A stretch of 64,000 nt of DNA from Cinnamomum chago (taxonomy: Eukaryota; Streptophyta; Magnoliopsida; Laurales; Lauraceae). The stretch is taken from the NCBI GenBank assembly GCA_038049695.1, contig CP142452.1, forward strand, positions 32,476,501 through 32,540,500, written 5' to 3'. A program made the translations under genes and the position numbers. The notes beneath the pieces were generated by a model. It did no database searches and was not told the origin of the DNA. It saw only the letters and a list, made by a program, of their open reading frames with translations. This document shows, piece after piece, positions 23,601 to 38,600 of this stretch (within the stretch, counting starts at the first letter, position 1; each line of letters opens with the position of its first letter).

Positions 23601-26600
23601 TGTGCGCGCGTGTAGAGAGATTGAGAGATAGAGAGATAAAAGGGAGAGAGAGAGAGTCCTGATCTGGCGCGGTGGGGGCATGGGGCCTACTCGGGCTGAT
23701 GGGCAGGTGGGGTATGTAGGGGACGACAGAGCTGGGGGTTGGGTCAAGTTTGCCCTCATTAGATGATCCTAAGGCCATGATTTTAGCACTTGAAAATTTG
23801 ACTTTAAAATGTCATTGATTTTTGTATGGCTCTGATTACACACCTTGGACTATTGGATGGAGTGATAGCTGACCCACCTATACATGTGTACATTATCGCA
23901 TCCCCCTCACCTCATGTATTGCTATTGCTCTCAGTTGCCCTACTCACTACGTTGCCACTATCCACACCACCTGATGATAATTACGGTGTTTATAGTAGAA
24001 TTTTCAAGAGCTAATAAGATGATATATGCATGTATGTATGTATGCATATACCAGGAGAATTTTCAAGAGAGAACTGGTTCCTTACTTTAAGAATGGAAAC
24101 TTCTAATGGATCCAACCTATATGATGAATCTAGCCACTCACCCCAATTCAAGACTCATTTTGATTGATATGAAACCCCTTACATATGTTTGTATTAGATA
24201 GACAAAGTGAGCAATAGAGAGCACTTTTTAGAAGTGGATATTCTCTTTCTTCTGTGTTCCAAAGTCTTTGCAATGGGCATGCCATTCATGAATTGAAACT
24301 ACACATATCACACCCATAAATTGGAGAGTGCCAATGGGCTTGCATTTATCAATGTTGTTCCTATAATATTTCATCTCAGCTTAGTTATTAGTCTCAAAAG
24401 TAAAATGAAGTGGACTTCAAGGCTTTTGTTTTTTGTAGGGCAATTTTTCTTTTGACGCCTTATTTGGTAACTTGGTAAATGAACTCCTTCCATCATTTCA
24501 AGACGACGATGTGGATTCATCAGAGGCGAATAGTAGTGTTGGGGGGCAGGATACTATGTCAAATGGTCATCTGCGATCAGAAATGGCTAAATCAGCCCAA
24601 GCACCATCTTCTCCACTATTTCCAGAAGTAGATGCTCTTCAGACTTTGTTCAAGGATTCTTGCAGAGAGTTGGTTGATCTTCAGAGCCAGGTATATCCTG
24701 ACAAGTATAGGTAATTTAATGTATATAATTTTCCCATTCAAATATTCCAATCAGGTTTCATCAATATTTGTTTTGCTTTGAAGATTGATGCAAGACTCTA
24801 CAATCTCAAGAGGGAGGTTTCCATCCAAGATTCAAAGCACCGGAAGACACTTTCTGAGGTTAGTATAGTTATCATCAACCAGTACTCAGCACGTCCTAGC
24901 CTGGTGCTTCTTCAGCTTTGTTGAGTCTCTTAGCACTCTTATGCTTTCCTCCATTAATGATTTTTTAATATTTCGATGAACAAATCTGAGAAGTTATTCA
25001 GTTCATCAGAGCAATGTGTTTTTTTTCTTTTCTTTTAGTAAGTTTGAAAAATGTACAAAATTTCAAGTAGTTTTGTTCCTAGAAAGATTGCATTACTTTC
25101 AAGGCCAAACTGAGGGAGGGAGGGCTACTCTTGTGTTTTTTCTTTGGGATGGAACCCGTGTTCATGAAAATGCACTTATTGAATTGCCCAAAATAAATAG
25201 GCATGTGAAGATATATATATATATATATATATTGGAAATGTATGTATGTATGTGTACTTTTTTGTTAAAAAGTCCTTGTTGTAGCGATATTGCTCAATCC
25301 GGTATCCCATTTGGTTTTAAGAAAGTCACAGTAATGACAAGGGCCTGTGGCATAGTGGAAGGTGCTCACTATTGCAATCTAGAGGTTGTGGGTTCGAGTC
25401 ATGTTGCCAACCAAAAAAAAAGTCACAGTATTAATTTGTTAGCAAGAAATTTAAAGTTTTTTGCTTATAGGGGTGATGCCAATTCTCACAACCCAGGATC
25501 CAGAGCCCTTCGAATCCCACGTCGAGACTTGTAAAAGCATCATATCTATACATGTGTCAAATCCACTTGCATGTTTAAGATTTAAAAATTCGAATAACAA
25601 TGTCAATCTGAATATAATTAAATAAAACAAAACAAAAAACAACTACAAAGTCTTTGGAAGTCTACTTGTGACAAACTAAATAAAATAATAAAACCAGTTC
25701 TTCATCTCTATCTTCTATGTGAATCCGTCGCTCAGGAATGCATATCAAAGCCTATCTCTTGATAATCATGGTAATCCCTAGACTCTAAATCCTGGTTACC
25801 TGGATTGGGGCAACAAAAACAACAATCAGTGAAACTGATTGAATAGAAACTCCAATCTACATGGTTGCACAATTTCATGTTGAACAGGAATAATAATATT
25901 GAGATTATAATAGGAATGTGTTTATTAAGGTCTGGTCAAGGTTTCCTAAAACTAACCTCCAGACAATCCCCTAACCAATTGAGAGCACCACTCTCATAAA
26001 ATGCCTCATGGATGACACATATCTTGTAAAAGGGGCTGACCTATAGTCAGCATAAATGGCTAACTTGTCATTTGAGAAACATTACTGACCTAAAAGTCGG
26101 GGAATATCACATCTGAACTGTGAGTCAGAGAATCGGGTATATTTGACCTATAAGTTAGGGAATAATATATCTGTCATGGCCTTGTGATGCGGACAATGGA
26201 GGGAAAGATGCGGGGTGGATGGAAATGGGGAAGATTGGGCTCACACCAAACTCCGATCTGGAGGCATTGGGGAATTGGGCTCTCACCAAACTCCAAACCA
26301 AGAGACATTAGAGATCTCCAAGAGGAGAAGGAGAAGAAAACTCTATTTTCATTAATCATCAACCATTATGATTAGTCAAAGAGACTTTACATCATTATAT
26401 AGGAAAAGAACTAACCCTAGGACTAAACTGGACCATCCAAACACATTGATGGCCATGATTAAAACCTCTTACTAAAAAGACTTAAAAACATAATTAAAAG
26501 TTTGAAATAATAGAAAAATAGCATAAAATAAATGGATCGGGCCCAAGGCTTGGTCAAGGCAGATGGGTTGGGCCCATTAGTGGGTCGATCCATGGGGACC

Positions 26601-29600
26601 ATGGGTCTGTCGTGCATCAAATTCTTCCCTTCTTGGAGAGAACTCGACCTCGAGTTCTTTAGATGTCCTCCAGGATTGAAAATCAACCGTACAAACTTTT
26701 GATGTGCCGCTTGATCTCCGTCTTTTGTGCATAGTGTGGAGGCTTCATATGATTTGTTCTTCCAACTCGAAGTAGATTGGAGGCATTGCTTCTTCTTATT
26801 TCCAAATTCAACTTGGATGTAAAATTGAACTCGTAGATGCATCAAAATTTGAATATCAACTGGCTGCACAGAATCAAGTATGAACAAACTATCTCCAAAG
26901 ATGAAATCGATATGTGGAACCTCAATGAGTTGATCATCATTCAGAACTTTCTGATTAATAGTCTTTTCATTTGAAGGTTTAATTTGATTTTCTGGAGGTG
27001 GACTTGCGATGGGATCCATTAGATGATCAGACTCGTTGATGATTTTCGGGGGTTGATCATCATTCATTGTTTGTTTGTTTGTTTCATTTGTCACTTCAGC
27101 TGAATTTATTGTGGAACCACTTGTTTCTTGCTTTAATTCCGGCAGTAAAGCAATCAGTTGGGCAAACCTGTCATGCATTTGTGTAGTAAATTGGTCTAAG
27201 ATAGCATTGAATTGGGAGGAAGCTTGATTTGGCTTCTCAACACTAGTCTTGAATTCATTTGCCACGGTCTCCACAATTTTTACTTTTGTGGATTTTTGAA
27301 ATTGTTCTGCTAGAGGCTTGGAGATTTCCATGCGAGACCGATTAAGCATGCGCTCATCGCGAACTACTTCTCTACATGCTTCATACTTGGTCTTGCACTC
27401 TTTCATGTTTTCCACTATGCTTGGCCTCAAACCTCTGAGAAATCTAAGTAAATAATGTTGTTTATCCTCCTCTAATCTACATGCTCTTTGCAGCCATGAA
27501 AATCGTTCAAAATACTCGTCAATTGTCAATTCTCAATTCTCCTTGTCTCAATTTAAGAAATTGTTTAAAGGAGGTCTCATTCTCATGATACCACGATCCG
27601 TATTTTTTTTTATACATAACCCTTTGAAGTTGATCATTGTAGTCCTCTTTTAGCAATCTCATTTTGACTTGATGTGAAGGGGAATTCAAATTTAATGCTC
27701 ATAAAATATTCCGAACTGACCTGATGTGTAGATCTGATTTCTAGAAATTTGCAGTTGAAAACGGATCTACGATTGGAGTCCAAATGTCTTCAATATTAGC
27801 AAATCAAATTTGAACTGTCTGATTTGATCAAAGTGGCCTGGATCTAGCTGACGTCAGAGCTTTGCTGGATTTTCCTGCGCATAGCTTTGTTCGAACGGGC
27901 GGCCTCTTTGGCTCTTGGCTTGGAGAGCTCCCTTTTCTTCAAGTTGTGGGGCTTCTCTTTTTTTTTTTTTTTTTTCAAGTTTGGGCCTAACCTGAACTCA
28001 AGCCCAATTGGGCTGTGGGTTCAACATAGAAGTGTCTCAGGGACACGTGTGAGGAGGAGAAATCCTCGTCTTATCTTCTTCCACCTCGATATCTGTGCAA
28101 GTAGAAAAGAAAAGTAGGGGTGATGGTCCCTTTGACGACTTGTTGCTGGAGAGTTGGGTGCAAGCAGAGGATGACGGCGAAGATGGTGGCAATGGGGCTT
28201 GACGACGATGAAGATGATGTTGTTGCCAAGTTGTGATGATGAGGATGATGCAGATGCGACAACGACGACGGAGAAGATGCTGCTGCTCGGTGGGAGGCAC
28301 GACGACACGATGAGGCTGTTGGAGACGAGCACGGGTGATGATGGTAGCTTGGATGCTGCGGGTTGATGGCTAGACTTTCACTCTTCCTCTATTCTTCTTT
28401 TGCTTTCTCTCTTTCTTTTTCTTTTTCTTTCTTTTTTCTTTTTTCTTTTTTTTTTTGTTTTGTTTTGTTTTGTTCTAGGATGGAGTCTCGATTTGGGACT
28501 GAGCTCGAGGGATTGGAAGGGGGCAAAGAAGTGGGTCTCAGGTTTGAATTGGTTCGGATGGCTAGACTTCAGGGATGGGTTTCGATGGGTCAGGGGGATT
28601 TGGGAATTGACTAGGCGAATGGGGATTTTTGTGGAATTGGGGTTTAGGGTTTGTATGGAGGTCGACAGGTGGGGAAAAGGGCTTGATGATTTTGGAATGG
28701 AAGGGGTTTTGATGGCCTGCGATTAGGGCTTTGGTTCCTGTGAATAGCGGGTGGGGTTCATAAATGGGTTTAGGATTATGGGTTGGATTCTGGCAATTGG
28801 TTGATGGGGTTTGATGGGTGAGAGTGTCGGCCATTGGGTTTTAGGGTTTTTAATTTAGGGATTTCGATTGATGGTTGATTAGGGTTTTGATTTGGGACGT
28901 GCGAACTAGATTTTGGGTGATGGCAGGGACTGGAGAATGGTGGTGGTGATGTTCGGTGGGGATGATGGATTACCGATGATCGAAATCGGGGTTGGATCAA
29001 TCTTCGGCTCTGATACCAATTGATGCGGACAACGGAGGGAAAGATGATGGGTGGATGGAGATAGGGAAGATTGGGCTCTCACCAAACACCGATCCGGAGG
29101 TGTTAGGGAATTGGGCTCTCACCAAACTCCAAACCAGGAGGCATTAGAGATCTCCAAGAGGAGAAGGAGAAGAAAACTCTATTTTCATTAATTATCAACC
29201 ATTCTGATTAGCCAATCAGGCTTTACATCATTATATTAGAAAAGAATTAACCCTAGGAATAATCTGGACCAAACATTGATGGCCAGGATTACAACCTCCT
29301 ACTAAAAAGACTTAACACATAATTAAAAGTTCTAAATAATAAAAACATAACATAAAATAAATGGATTGGGCCCAAGGCTTGGTCAAGGCAGATGGGTTGG
29401 GCCCATCAGTGGGTCGACCCATGGGGACCATGGGTTTGTCCTGCATCACCTTGGTATATGTTAGTGGTCTAGGGGTGTCTAATGGGTTGATCCAGTTACT
29501 TAGGTTTTTACAAAGATCTCCTCTCATAACATAATTTCAATTAGAACAGATTCCTTTGCTATTCTCACCACCTATAACAAGGAAGCTTGAGACCAGCGCT

Positions 29601-32600
29601 TTCACGAATTCTGGATTTTTATTATGCCTCACACGGTTTCATTATTGGTATCTTGTTGTGCAAAGGCAATCACATAACTAGCCTCATATAGGTTTGAGGT
29701 CTTATGTTTTCATAGACATAATTGGAAAAAAACAAACGTCATAAGCTTTATGCCACATTTATCGACAGATACCAATCATCCACTAGAAATCATGGTTCAG
29801 ATTCAATATTCAACTAGTGCTATGAGAAAAACTCCAATATACAGCATTACAACCATAGTTTCAGAAATAATTATTATTATTCATATGAAATCTAATGAAA
29901 AATAGATCAGAAGGAACCACAAGAAATCCTAATCCCCACAAGACTAATTAATCAAATCCAACATGAAAGATCCATTATATATTTGGGAATTTGATATGTA
30001 AAAAATTGCTTAGCAATATATATCAACCATTAGGAAACCTTAACACCTCATGCTATGATATTAATCTCATCACACAAGTCACAAACTAGGTCCAACCACT
30101 TCCTGCAGCCATCTGTGGGGTTGGATCATCATGAGAAAACTAGCAGGGACTGTTGTGCAATTTTCCAAAATCTCTAAAACTCCAAACTGTTTTTAGATCA
30201 GCAGAGTACTATTCTCGTGCAGGGTTTTTGGGCCCATGGAATGATGGGACAACCAGGGTCCAATCCACATATGCCCTATGTCCTTGGGGTTGTCATTGAG
30301 TCTACCGCCAGATCCTTGGATCTGACCAATGATCTGATGGGCCCCATGGTCACAAGCCTTGTTGATCGAGGGGTACATTGACGATGTAAAACTGAGGAAA
30401 TCAATTTCTTACTTGAATTTCCTTGTTGAATTTCGATCTTTTGAGATTGAAATCATCAGCCAAGAAGCATTAAGGCCATAGGAGATCAATTCATTAAGTT
30501 CTGAATCCAGAATTTGAGGTTTTAGCATCAGACCCATCGACTGAATTGTCAAAAGGGAGACCACAGTACTGCAGCAATCACTTGGTGAAGAGAAACTCAA
30601 CCCACAATATCTAACACAGACAACAGAGTCAGGGAAAATTCTAACAACAAGGATTATAGGTCTGATCCAAGGTTCTGCACATTGATCACCAAGATTTTAA
30701 GCATCATAGGGTTTTTCTACGAAAGGAACAGCCGCATATGCCAGTAGATGGGAATTCTACTCACCTCAGATTATGCTATGATGGCTCTATCAATGAGAGA
30801 TAAGGCTCTTCTACTGCTGGTTCTTCCTTCTTTACTTCAGATCTCACTTAGACCTTGCCAATTTCTACCAATCCTCACTCGTGGCTCTAGGGATTTGGGG
30901 TCATTGATTAAGCGAATTGCTTAACAGTAGAGAGTTGAGAGGAGATCAAATGAAGGGATCTCAAGTGTCGGCTTGCATATATAGGGCCTGATTTCCTTCT
31001 TCCAGTCGAGAGTGAGAGTCCTCCCTTTCTATTCTTGTTAAAAGTGCTCTTTCTAATTCTCGTTTATGAGTCCCCAAGAAGTCTTGCGCAAGTCCTTCAT
31101 TTGGGACATGGGTATCACACAGAAAATTGGGTCTAATGGTTGGGTCTCATCTCATATGACTTAACTTAGCCTTATTAAATGGGTCCCACTTATATCTTAG
31201 CAACTTAACCCAATAAGAGAAAAGGCTTAGTCAAAAATTAGTGGTGCTCACCTAAATTATCATCATTAAACAAACAAATAAATAGATAGATAAATAAATA
31301 CTGAATCTCGTTAAATAAAAAATCCAAGAGAAAAATAACAATTAAATAAATCATAAAAATTCACACCCCTAATCTAAGTTTAGGAATATTACACCAATTA
31401 AAGAATGGGCTTTGTGACACTATAGAAAAGGACTTGCTACTTTCTATTTAACATGATTATAGTTGGAAAGCAATTATAAATGCTTGATTTCTAGGGTAAC
31501 CCTGGTGAGTATGCATCCGTGATTTATGTTATTCTTAAAATACATGTTCATCTGTGTTTCTTCAGCTGGAAAAAGGTGTAGATGGTCTTTTTGATAGCTT
31601 TGCTCGGCTAGATTCACGAATCTCTAGTGTGGGACAAACTGCTGCCAAAATCGGAGATCATCTGCAGGTAAGATGCTGGTGTATGAGGATTTATTTCCAT
31701 GGTTTTCTGATTCAGCCAGCAATATGTAAATGCTTAATCAATTGCATCTCTGATGATACCACTTGCTGAAGATACATGTGGAGTAGGATTTTGTATGATT
31801 GATAATCTAAAGTATTTGAGTTACCTATCAGAGTGCAGATTCTCAGAGGGAAACTGCTAGTCAGACAATCGAACTCATAAAGGTTGGCACATTGAATTGT
31901 TTTCAAACTTTTAATTCTTTTTACCTATCTTTTTGAAATTTACCTTCGTACAGTTTTTCTGATTCATTGCTTGATGCCTTATGCTATGCTATTGATGCAA
32001 CTTCACAGTACTTAATGGAGTTCAATAGCAGTCCAGGTGACCTGATGGAACTTTCACCTCTATTTTCCGATGACAGTCGGGTTGCAGAGGCTGCTTCTGT
32101 CGCACAAAAATTGCGTAAGCGGATATACTCATATTGTGTTACCATATTTTGTCTCTCTTTTTGAAGATATCGGACTTAAAGTGTGTTTTTGCATGTGCAT
32201 GTGTGTTTGTGGTGCATGTGTATATGGTCTTTGTTGCAGTTTTAAATTAATTTCATTTTGTTATGCTGATCAATGTGTAGCTTACTAATTTACTTGCAAC
32301 AGTAATTCAATGTACTTGTTAGCCTTACCAGCTGGTACTACCTTATCAGTCAGTTGTTAGACAACAATTTGGCTTGCATTCTTTAACAGCCATATGCTGG
32401 TGGCAATTCCTTTTTATTTTATTTTTATTTTTTGTTTTGTTGCATGCATGCCAGGAAAGAGAGCATGCTGGCAATCTATCCTAGTATGGCATGACTTCTT
32501 GCTTTGGATCATGTTAAGTTACTGATATAAAATAAAATATATTGTGTTAAGTTGGAAACTATAATATTTTGATTTCTTGCACATCCAGCCTGATGATTTA

Positions 32601-35600
32601 TAAAAATATTGTATGTTGTGCTGAAGGGGCATTTGCTGAGGAGGATATTGGGAGGCATGGCATAGCTGTGCCACAAGCAGTGGGAAATGCAAACCCAAGC
32701 AGGGGTTTGGAAGTGGCAGTTTCTAATCTTCAAGAGTATTGCAATGGTTAGTTAATGGATAGGCACTGTTTCCTTCTTGCGCTATTCCTTGTGAAACTTC
32801 CATTAACCAAGTCTTGTTTGTCTACATTTCTCTTTTGTAGAATTGGAGAACAGATTGTTGGCTCGGTTTGATGCAGCATCTCAGAGGCGAGAGTTATCCA
32901 CAATGGGAGAATGTGCAAAAATCTTGTCTCAGGTAACGCTTTCATATTTCTATATTTAGTTGTCCACTGGCCTATACTTGCCAATTTGGCGTTCTTTAAT
33001 AATCTTCTGATATTTTTTTCCCAGCATATCATTCTTTTTCTTGTTTATTTTCCAATTCAAAAATTAAATGCACAACTGTTTTTAGTTTCTAATGCTGACG
33101 CCTATTTCAAGTGTCAAATGATATTGCAATGCTATGATTTAAATCAAGTTGGATAGTATATGGAGTTACCACTGTCCACTGAGCCCAAGATCATGCTATT
33201 CCATCACATATTGGGCATGTAATGACTGTTTTGTGAAGCATATTTTTGATAGTTACAAGTTTAGGGAATACCTTTTGTAACTATTGTAATTTTTTACATG
33301 GCTTGAGAACATGACAGGATAGTAATGTTGAGTTATAATTTTATGTTTGCGATTAGATATTATGAGTAACTAGTATTAATTCTAGCTGATTTTATTAGTT
33401 TTGGAGTTATGATAAGCATTGTGAAGGAAGCTCAATTTATATAGTTATTGAAGAAATTGCGTTGGTGCAATGGTAAAACTCTCAGGTGCCATGCCTAATA
33501 ATGTAGGTTCGAGACTTGCGAGCAGCCACTTTGTGAAAAATTGCCAAAGGTTAGGTCTGTCTCTAGTCTCGACCCTCCCAGGACCTGCTTCGGTGGGACC
33601 GCTTTGGGTGATGACCTTTATTGAAGAAATGAATGATCCTTTTATTCTGATTTTATAATGGTTGTTTTCATTTTGTACACATGTTTCTATCTTTAATGTT
33701 GAATTTGATTGGGATTTTAAGATTTAAAAGCCTAAATTACTTAATAGCCTTGAACTAATATAATTTTGAGCTGCAACTATAGTACAGTTTACTACCGGTC
33801 CCATGCCTGAATAAAGGAGGGAGGTTGGATTACATAGATTGTTAGCCGGTGTAAAACTTTGTCCCGACCCAAACATAAATTCTGAGAAAAAAATATTCCA
33901 TGATCATGCTAGGGCGTTTCCCACTATATGAGACACACTGCAACGACACCTGGTTGTAGTGAAAAGTAGGCAAAGGTTCCATGATTATGCTAGGGTGCCA
34001 TGCATGATAACGCAGTTTCCATCACAACTTTTGGAGGCTGTCTCAAACAGATACAATTTGTATTAATGCAATTTGAAGTAGAGATGAGAAAATTTGTTCC
34101 CAAAAGGTCTAAAACCGTTTTGACTCAGTTTTAAGAGATGTAGAGGCAAAAATTAGAGATGTCAAACACCACCTTATAGTAACTAAACTTGTATTAGAGG
34201 AAGATATAATATATATCATTAGTGCCCATGCACATTGAGCAAGATCAGATGAAAGTGTTAGGAGACAATTTTGGAAGGAGATGGATGTTTTAATCTGAGA
34301 AATCCCAATTTGTGAAAAGATTTTCCTAGGAGGGGACTTGAATGGGCATGTAGAAAAGGATAGTAGAGGGTATTATAGAGTGCATGGAGGACGAGGATTT
34401 GGACAAAGGAACGAGTTAGGAGACACTATCTTGGAATTTGCATTGGCATTTGACCTTGTAAACACCCACTTCAAAAGAAGAGGTGCATTTAATTTATTCT
34501 AAGAGTGGAAATAGTAGGAGCCGGGTAGTGTTTTTTCGTACTTAAAAAACATGTCTGTCTAGTTTGTAGAGACTGTAAAGTTATCTCTGGGGAGAATCTG
34601 ACCATATAACATAGGATAATAGTTATATATGTTTGCATTAGAAGTATAAAGAGGGGTGGTAAATAAAAGCTGTTGTAAAAAAGAGAGGAATGATTTGAAA
34701 GGGACCATCCAAGCATAAGGGCACGTTTGTGTAGTGCTACAAAATCTTGGTTCTACGAAAAACACCAAGTTCGTCCCCCCATAGGAATTGGTTTTTCACA
34801 AAATTGCAGAGAACTCTTCATTTTTCTGTTTTTCCTTACAAAAAGGGGGACACACCAAACATGAAATTTATTATAGGGCGGAAAATGTTTTTTGCTTCTC
34901 ACGTTTTTCCAATGAAAATCGTTTACATAGTAACACAATTGTGCTCTAAAGTGATCGAGGGGGAGAATGGAATTTGGAGGGAGAAACTGCACTGGTGTGG
35001 AACCAAATGTCAGACTGCATTGAAATGGTTATAAAAGAAGTGCTCGGAAAGTCGGAAGGGAAACAAAACTTTGATCAAGAAACTCGATACTGGAGCGTAG
35101 AGGCTCAAGAAGCTATTTGAGAGAATAGGTGTTGCTACAAATTTTAGCAAGGGACCAAGAATATGAAAAATTATGAAATGTATAATAAGGCTAAGTGTTC
35201 AAATTCCAAAGCATATGACGTCCTATATAATAAGTTAAGGACAAGAGGCGCAAAGAAAGATATTTTCAAGCTTGCAAGATGTGTAAAGATCACCAATCAA
35301 AATGTTTTAGTGAAGGACAATGATATTAAAGAAAGGTAGAGAGAACGTTTTAGCAAACTTTTGAAGTGAATGTTCTATAGGAGGTTTGAAATTGACAAAT
35401 GATACTTTTTTAGAAGGACATACCTTTTACCCTAGAATTAATGTAGGAGAAGTGAAGAAAGGATTGACACAGATTAAGATTGGGAAAGCTATAGGGCCAG
35501 ATGGCATTTTGATAGAGGCTTGAAAATGCTTAGGAGAAATTGGATGAGTTTGGTTAGCTAGGAATTTTCATAAGAAATTAAGGACAGTAAAAATGTCGAA

Positions 35601-38600
35601 GAATTATAGTACCTATATACAATAAAAAAAGGAACTATATAAAAGTTGCACCAATTATTGTGGGATTAAACTTTTGGGACAATGAAACTATGGGAGAGAG
35701 TGATTGAGCAAAGACTTACATGAAGGTCCAAGCTATTTGAAAATCAATTTGGTTTCATGCAAAAGAGGTTAATTATGGAATCTATCTTCCTACTTAGGCA
35801 AGTAATGGAAAAGCAATTAGAGAAGAGGAAAACTCTTCATATGGTCTTCATCAATTTAGAGACAACCTATGACAATCCACCTAGAGATTTGATTTGGTGT
35901 TTTTTTTAGATAAAAGGAGTCTCCCAAGGGTTATGACGTCATTAAAGGAATGTATGAGGGAGCGGTGATGACTCTGAGAATTATAGGCAAGTCTAGAAGA
36001 GGGGAGTGGACATGTTGATACAGTAACACCAATAGATTACTGCAAGAAGGCCCGCGGCCCATGTGTGGGACCACCCAAGATTATTTAGAATATTATTATT
36101 TCCTAAATTCAATTGTAATTAGGGAAGTTTCTACGTTGCTTAAGTTTTCTAGTTTAATTAGTTTTCTTAGGGCCTAAGTTTCTTTTACTAGTGTGATTGT
36201 TTATGTGGAAACCCATCATTGTGTAGCGGCACCTACGGTCCAAATCCTACCTCTCTGATTTGCATCAATTGGTATCAGAGCCAAAGATCCATCTCCGGAT
36301 CATTTGGATTTTACCCCATTCCATCTCCACCTCCACCGATATTACCAGCCCTAAACCAAAACCCAAACCTCGATTCCCAACTTCCAAACCCAATCCCTTC
36401 CAATCCGTGTCCAATCCAATCAAATTCCTATTGCTCGAGACCCATACCAATTCGAAATCCAATCCCGCATCAAACCAAGAACCCCAGCCCACCTTCCATG
36501 CTATCACCCTTGCCGATCTCCATTTCCATCACAGAACCCATACCCAAACCATTACTGAATATTCCTCACTTGAGTGTCCTGAACCCTAGACCCGTCTAAA
36601 TGCATACCCGACACATCCCTAGCATCACTGTCGATACCTAATCCCTACCCCTATATCCAAACCATCATTGTTCCGGACCAGACCCTGTACCTTACCACAT
36701 CTCGACTCTATCCCTGTTTCTTGAACCCTAGCCGAACCCAAACCGCCTTCATTCGAGCCAACCCTTATCCGTTGACCCCTAGCGGAATCCAATTTTTTTC
36801 AAAATCCCTAACCCATCCAAAAAATAAATAAAGAAAATAGAGGGAGAAAGAAGAGAAGAAGATAGAGGCAGAGAAGGATACCTGGCACTAGCTAGCAGCC
36901 CCATCTTCGCCAGCAACCTCACAATTGCCACCCGCACCTAGTAGCTGCACCATCGCCCTCTACCAACATCACCATTTTTTTATCATCGTCGCTGTCTTTC
37001 CTTTTCATCGATGACCAAGAAGAGTCCTCTTTTTCCCTCCTTCAGCAAACAGAGAAAACGACCCCGTTTTCTTTTCTTCCTTCGGGCGCTAGAATCAAAG
37101 TCACAGAAGAGTCCACACATGCCTCTCTTATGACACGTTCCTGGGCCTAGTTCTAGATCCGGGTTAGTTCAAAATAGCCGGGTTAGTTCAAAATAGCGAC
37201 CGAATAGCAAATTAAAGATAAAAACTGAAGGGCTGATGTCATAGGTTGACCTCCGTAGATTTGAATCAAAGTTCAATCAATGGCCAAATTTGACCAATTA
37301 GAGGGAATAAATTTGACTTTGCGATTGTGAATGTGATTTGAAGTCGGATTTCAGATTAGTTTTCGCCTACACTTTTGTGGAGAGCAGATCTACACATCAG
37401 GTAAGTTAATTTTTAAAATTGCATTAAAAAAATGGCTTAAAAGAAGGAAGTAGAAGTGGAGTCTTTATCCACATCCATGGAAGAATTGGTTGAAAACGTT
37501 GTGGAATTATCTGGAACTATTGCTTAATTATCCGCAATGATGGCTCAACTCCAAGAAACTCTTGTAAGGATGGATATCAGAATAACAAATTTAGCAAATA
37601 ATCAGCATGAGAATGCTTACCGAGATGGAGGAAATATTCAGAATCAACGAGATCAATTGGCTGTCAATGTTGATCGAAATTTAGGGATCAAACTTGTGAT
37701 TCCCGATTATGATGGAAAAACTAAGACTGGATGAATTTATTGATTGGTTAGTGTGCATCGAAAATATTTTCGCACATAAGCCAATGACCGAGTGCCATAA
37801 GCTCACTCTGGTAGTGAGTAGTTTAGCAATTATGCAACGATATGGTGAGCCGAGTTGCAAAAGAAGAGATAGAACTAAAACATATATCCTATTGAGACAT
37901 GGATTGAAATGAATAATCTTTTGAAACAAAAGTTCCTTCCCGTCAATTACTCAAGAGATCTACATTTAAGTTTTCAAGACTTAGAAACAAGGATCCAGGA
38001 CGGTTAAGTATTCTGAAGAATTTATGACAATGCGAGCTCGTTGTGGTTTAAATGAGGCTGATGATGTTTTAGTTAGCCGATATTTTTATGACTTGAGAAT
38101 AGACCTACAACATATACTTGCATTTAAGAATTTTGATAATGTTGATGAGATCATCCAACATGCCATCAAGGCCAAAGACATTGCAAATTATCTCTAAATG
38201 GACTGCCCAAAAACCTTCCAAAAAAAAAAAAAATGGACTGCACAAAAGACCCCATTAATACAAGTTTCTAAACCAAGGGGTAGTTGATCAGATTAAGTTT
38301 TCACCAAGCCTGAAGGCGAGAATAGAATCACATATTTACATTGTAAACAAGGGCATCAATCATTTGAATGTCCCAAACGCATAAACCTCATTGAAAATGA
38401 AAGTGATGTGAAAGATACACTAGATGATCCTATAGAGAAAGAGACTGAGATCGAGGAATTAGAAATTGTCGATCCCTATGATGGTGAAACTCTCATGGTT
38501 CTCAAAGTACTTTAATTGTTAGGAAGAAATGATCGTGCAATAATATTGTTCGCTCAACAGGTACTGTGAATGGACGGGCACCCACAGTTGTGATTGATGG

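Larger units (their letters stand above)
26185..29448 (-). mobile_element. Gag-only LTR retrotransposon (TR-GAG type), 3.26 kb
   Basis: Two LTRs (26185-26619 and 29021-29448; both TGATGCGGAC...TGCATCA) are flanked by a perfect 5-bp target duplication CCTTG (26180-26184, 29449-29453). Read on the minus strand, the primer site TGGTATCAGAGCC lies two bases inside the 5' LTR (29006-29018), then a C-rich leader, a gag-like region (27600-26640) and a purine tract (26620-26640) before the 3' LTR. There is no protease, reverse transcriptase, RNase H or integrase. It depends on another element for mobility. It lies antisense in SEC10 intron 3. Confidence 0.9.

Noticed and set aside
25334..25428. Possible functional tRNA gene
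   Set aside because: The A-run tail and 12-bp target duplication show a retroposed copy, and the acceptor and anticodon stems do not pair convincingly by eye.
28037..28332. His/Ser-rich open frames on the minus strand
   Set aside because: Three overlapping frames are open at once because of the cat/cgt trinucleotide composition of the gag-only element's leader region.
36219..36599. Two overlapping Pro-rich open frames (126 and 109 codons)
   Set aside because: They lie across the LTR end and leader of the 36016 element; both frames are open because of the C-rich composition.
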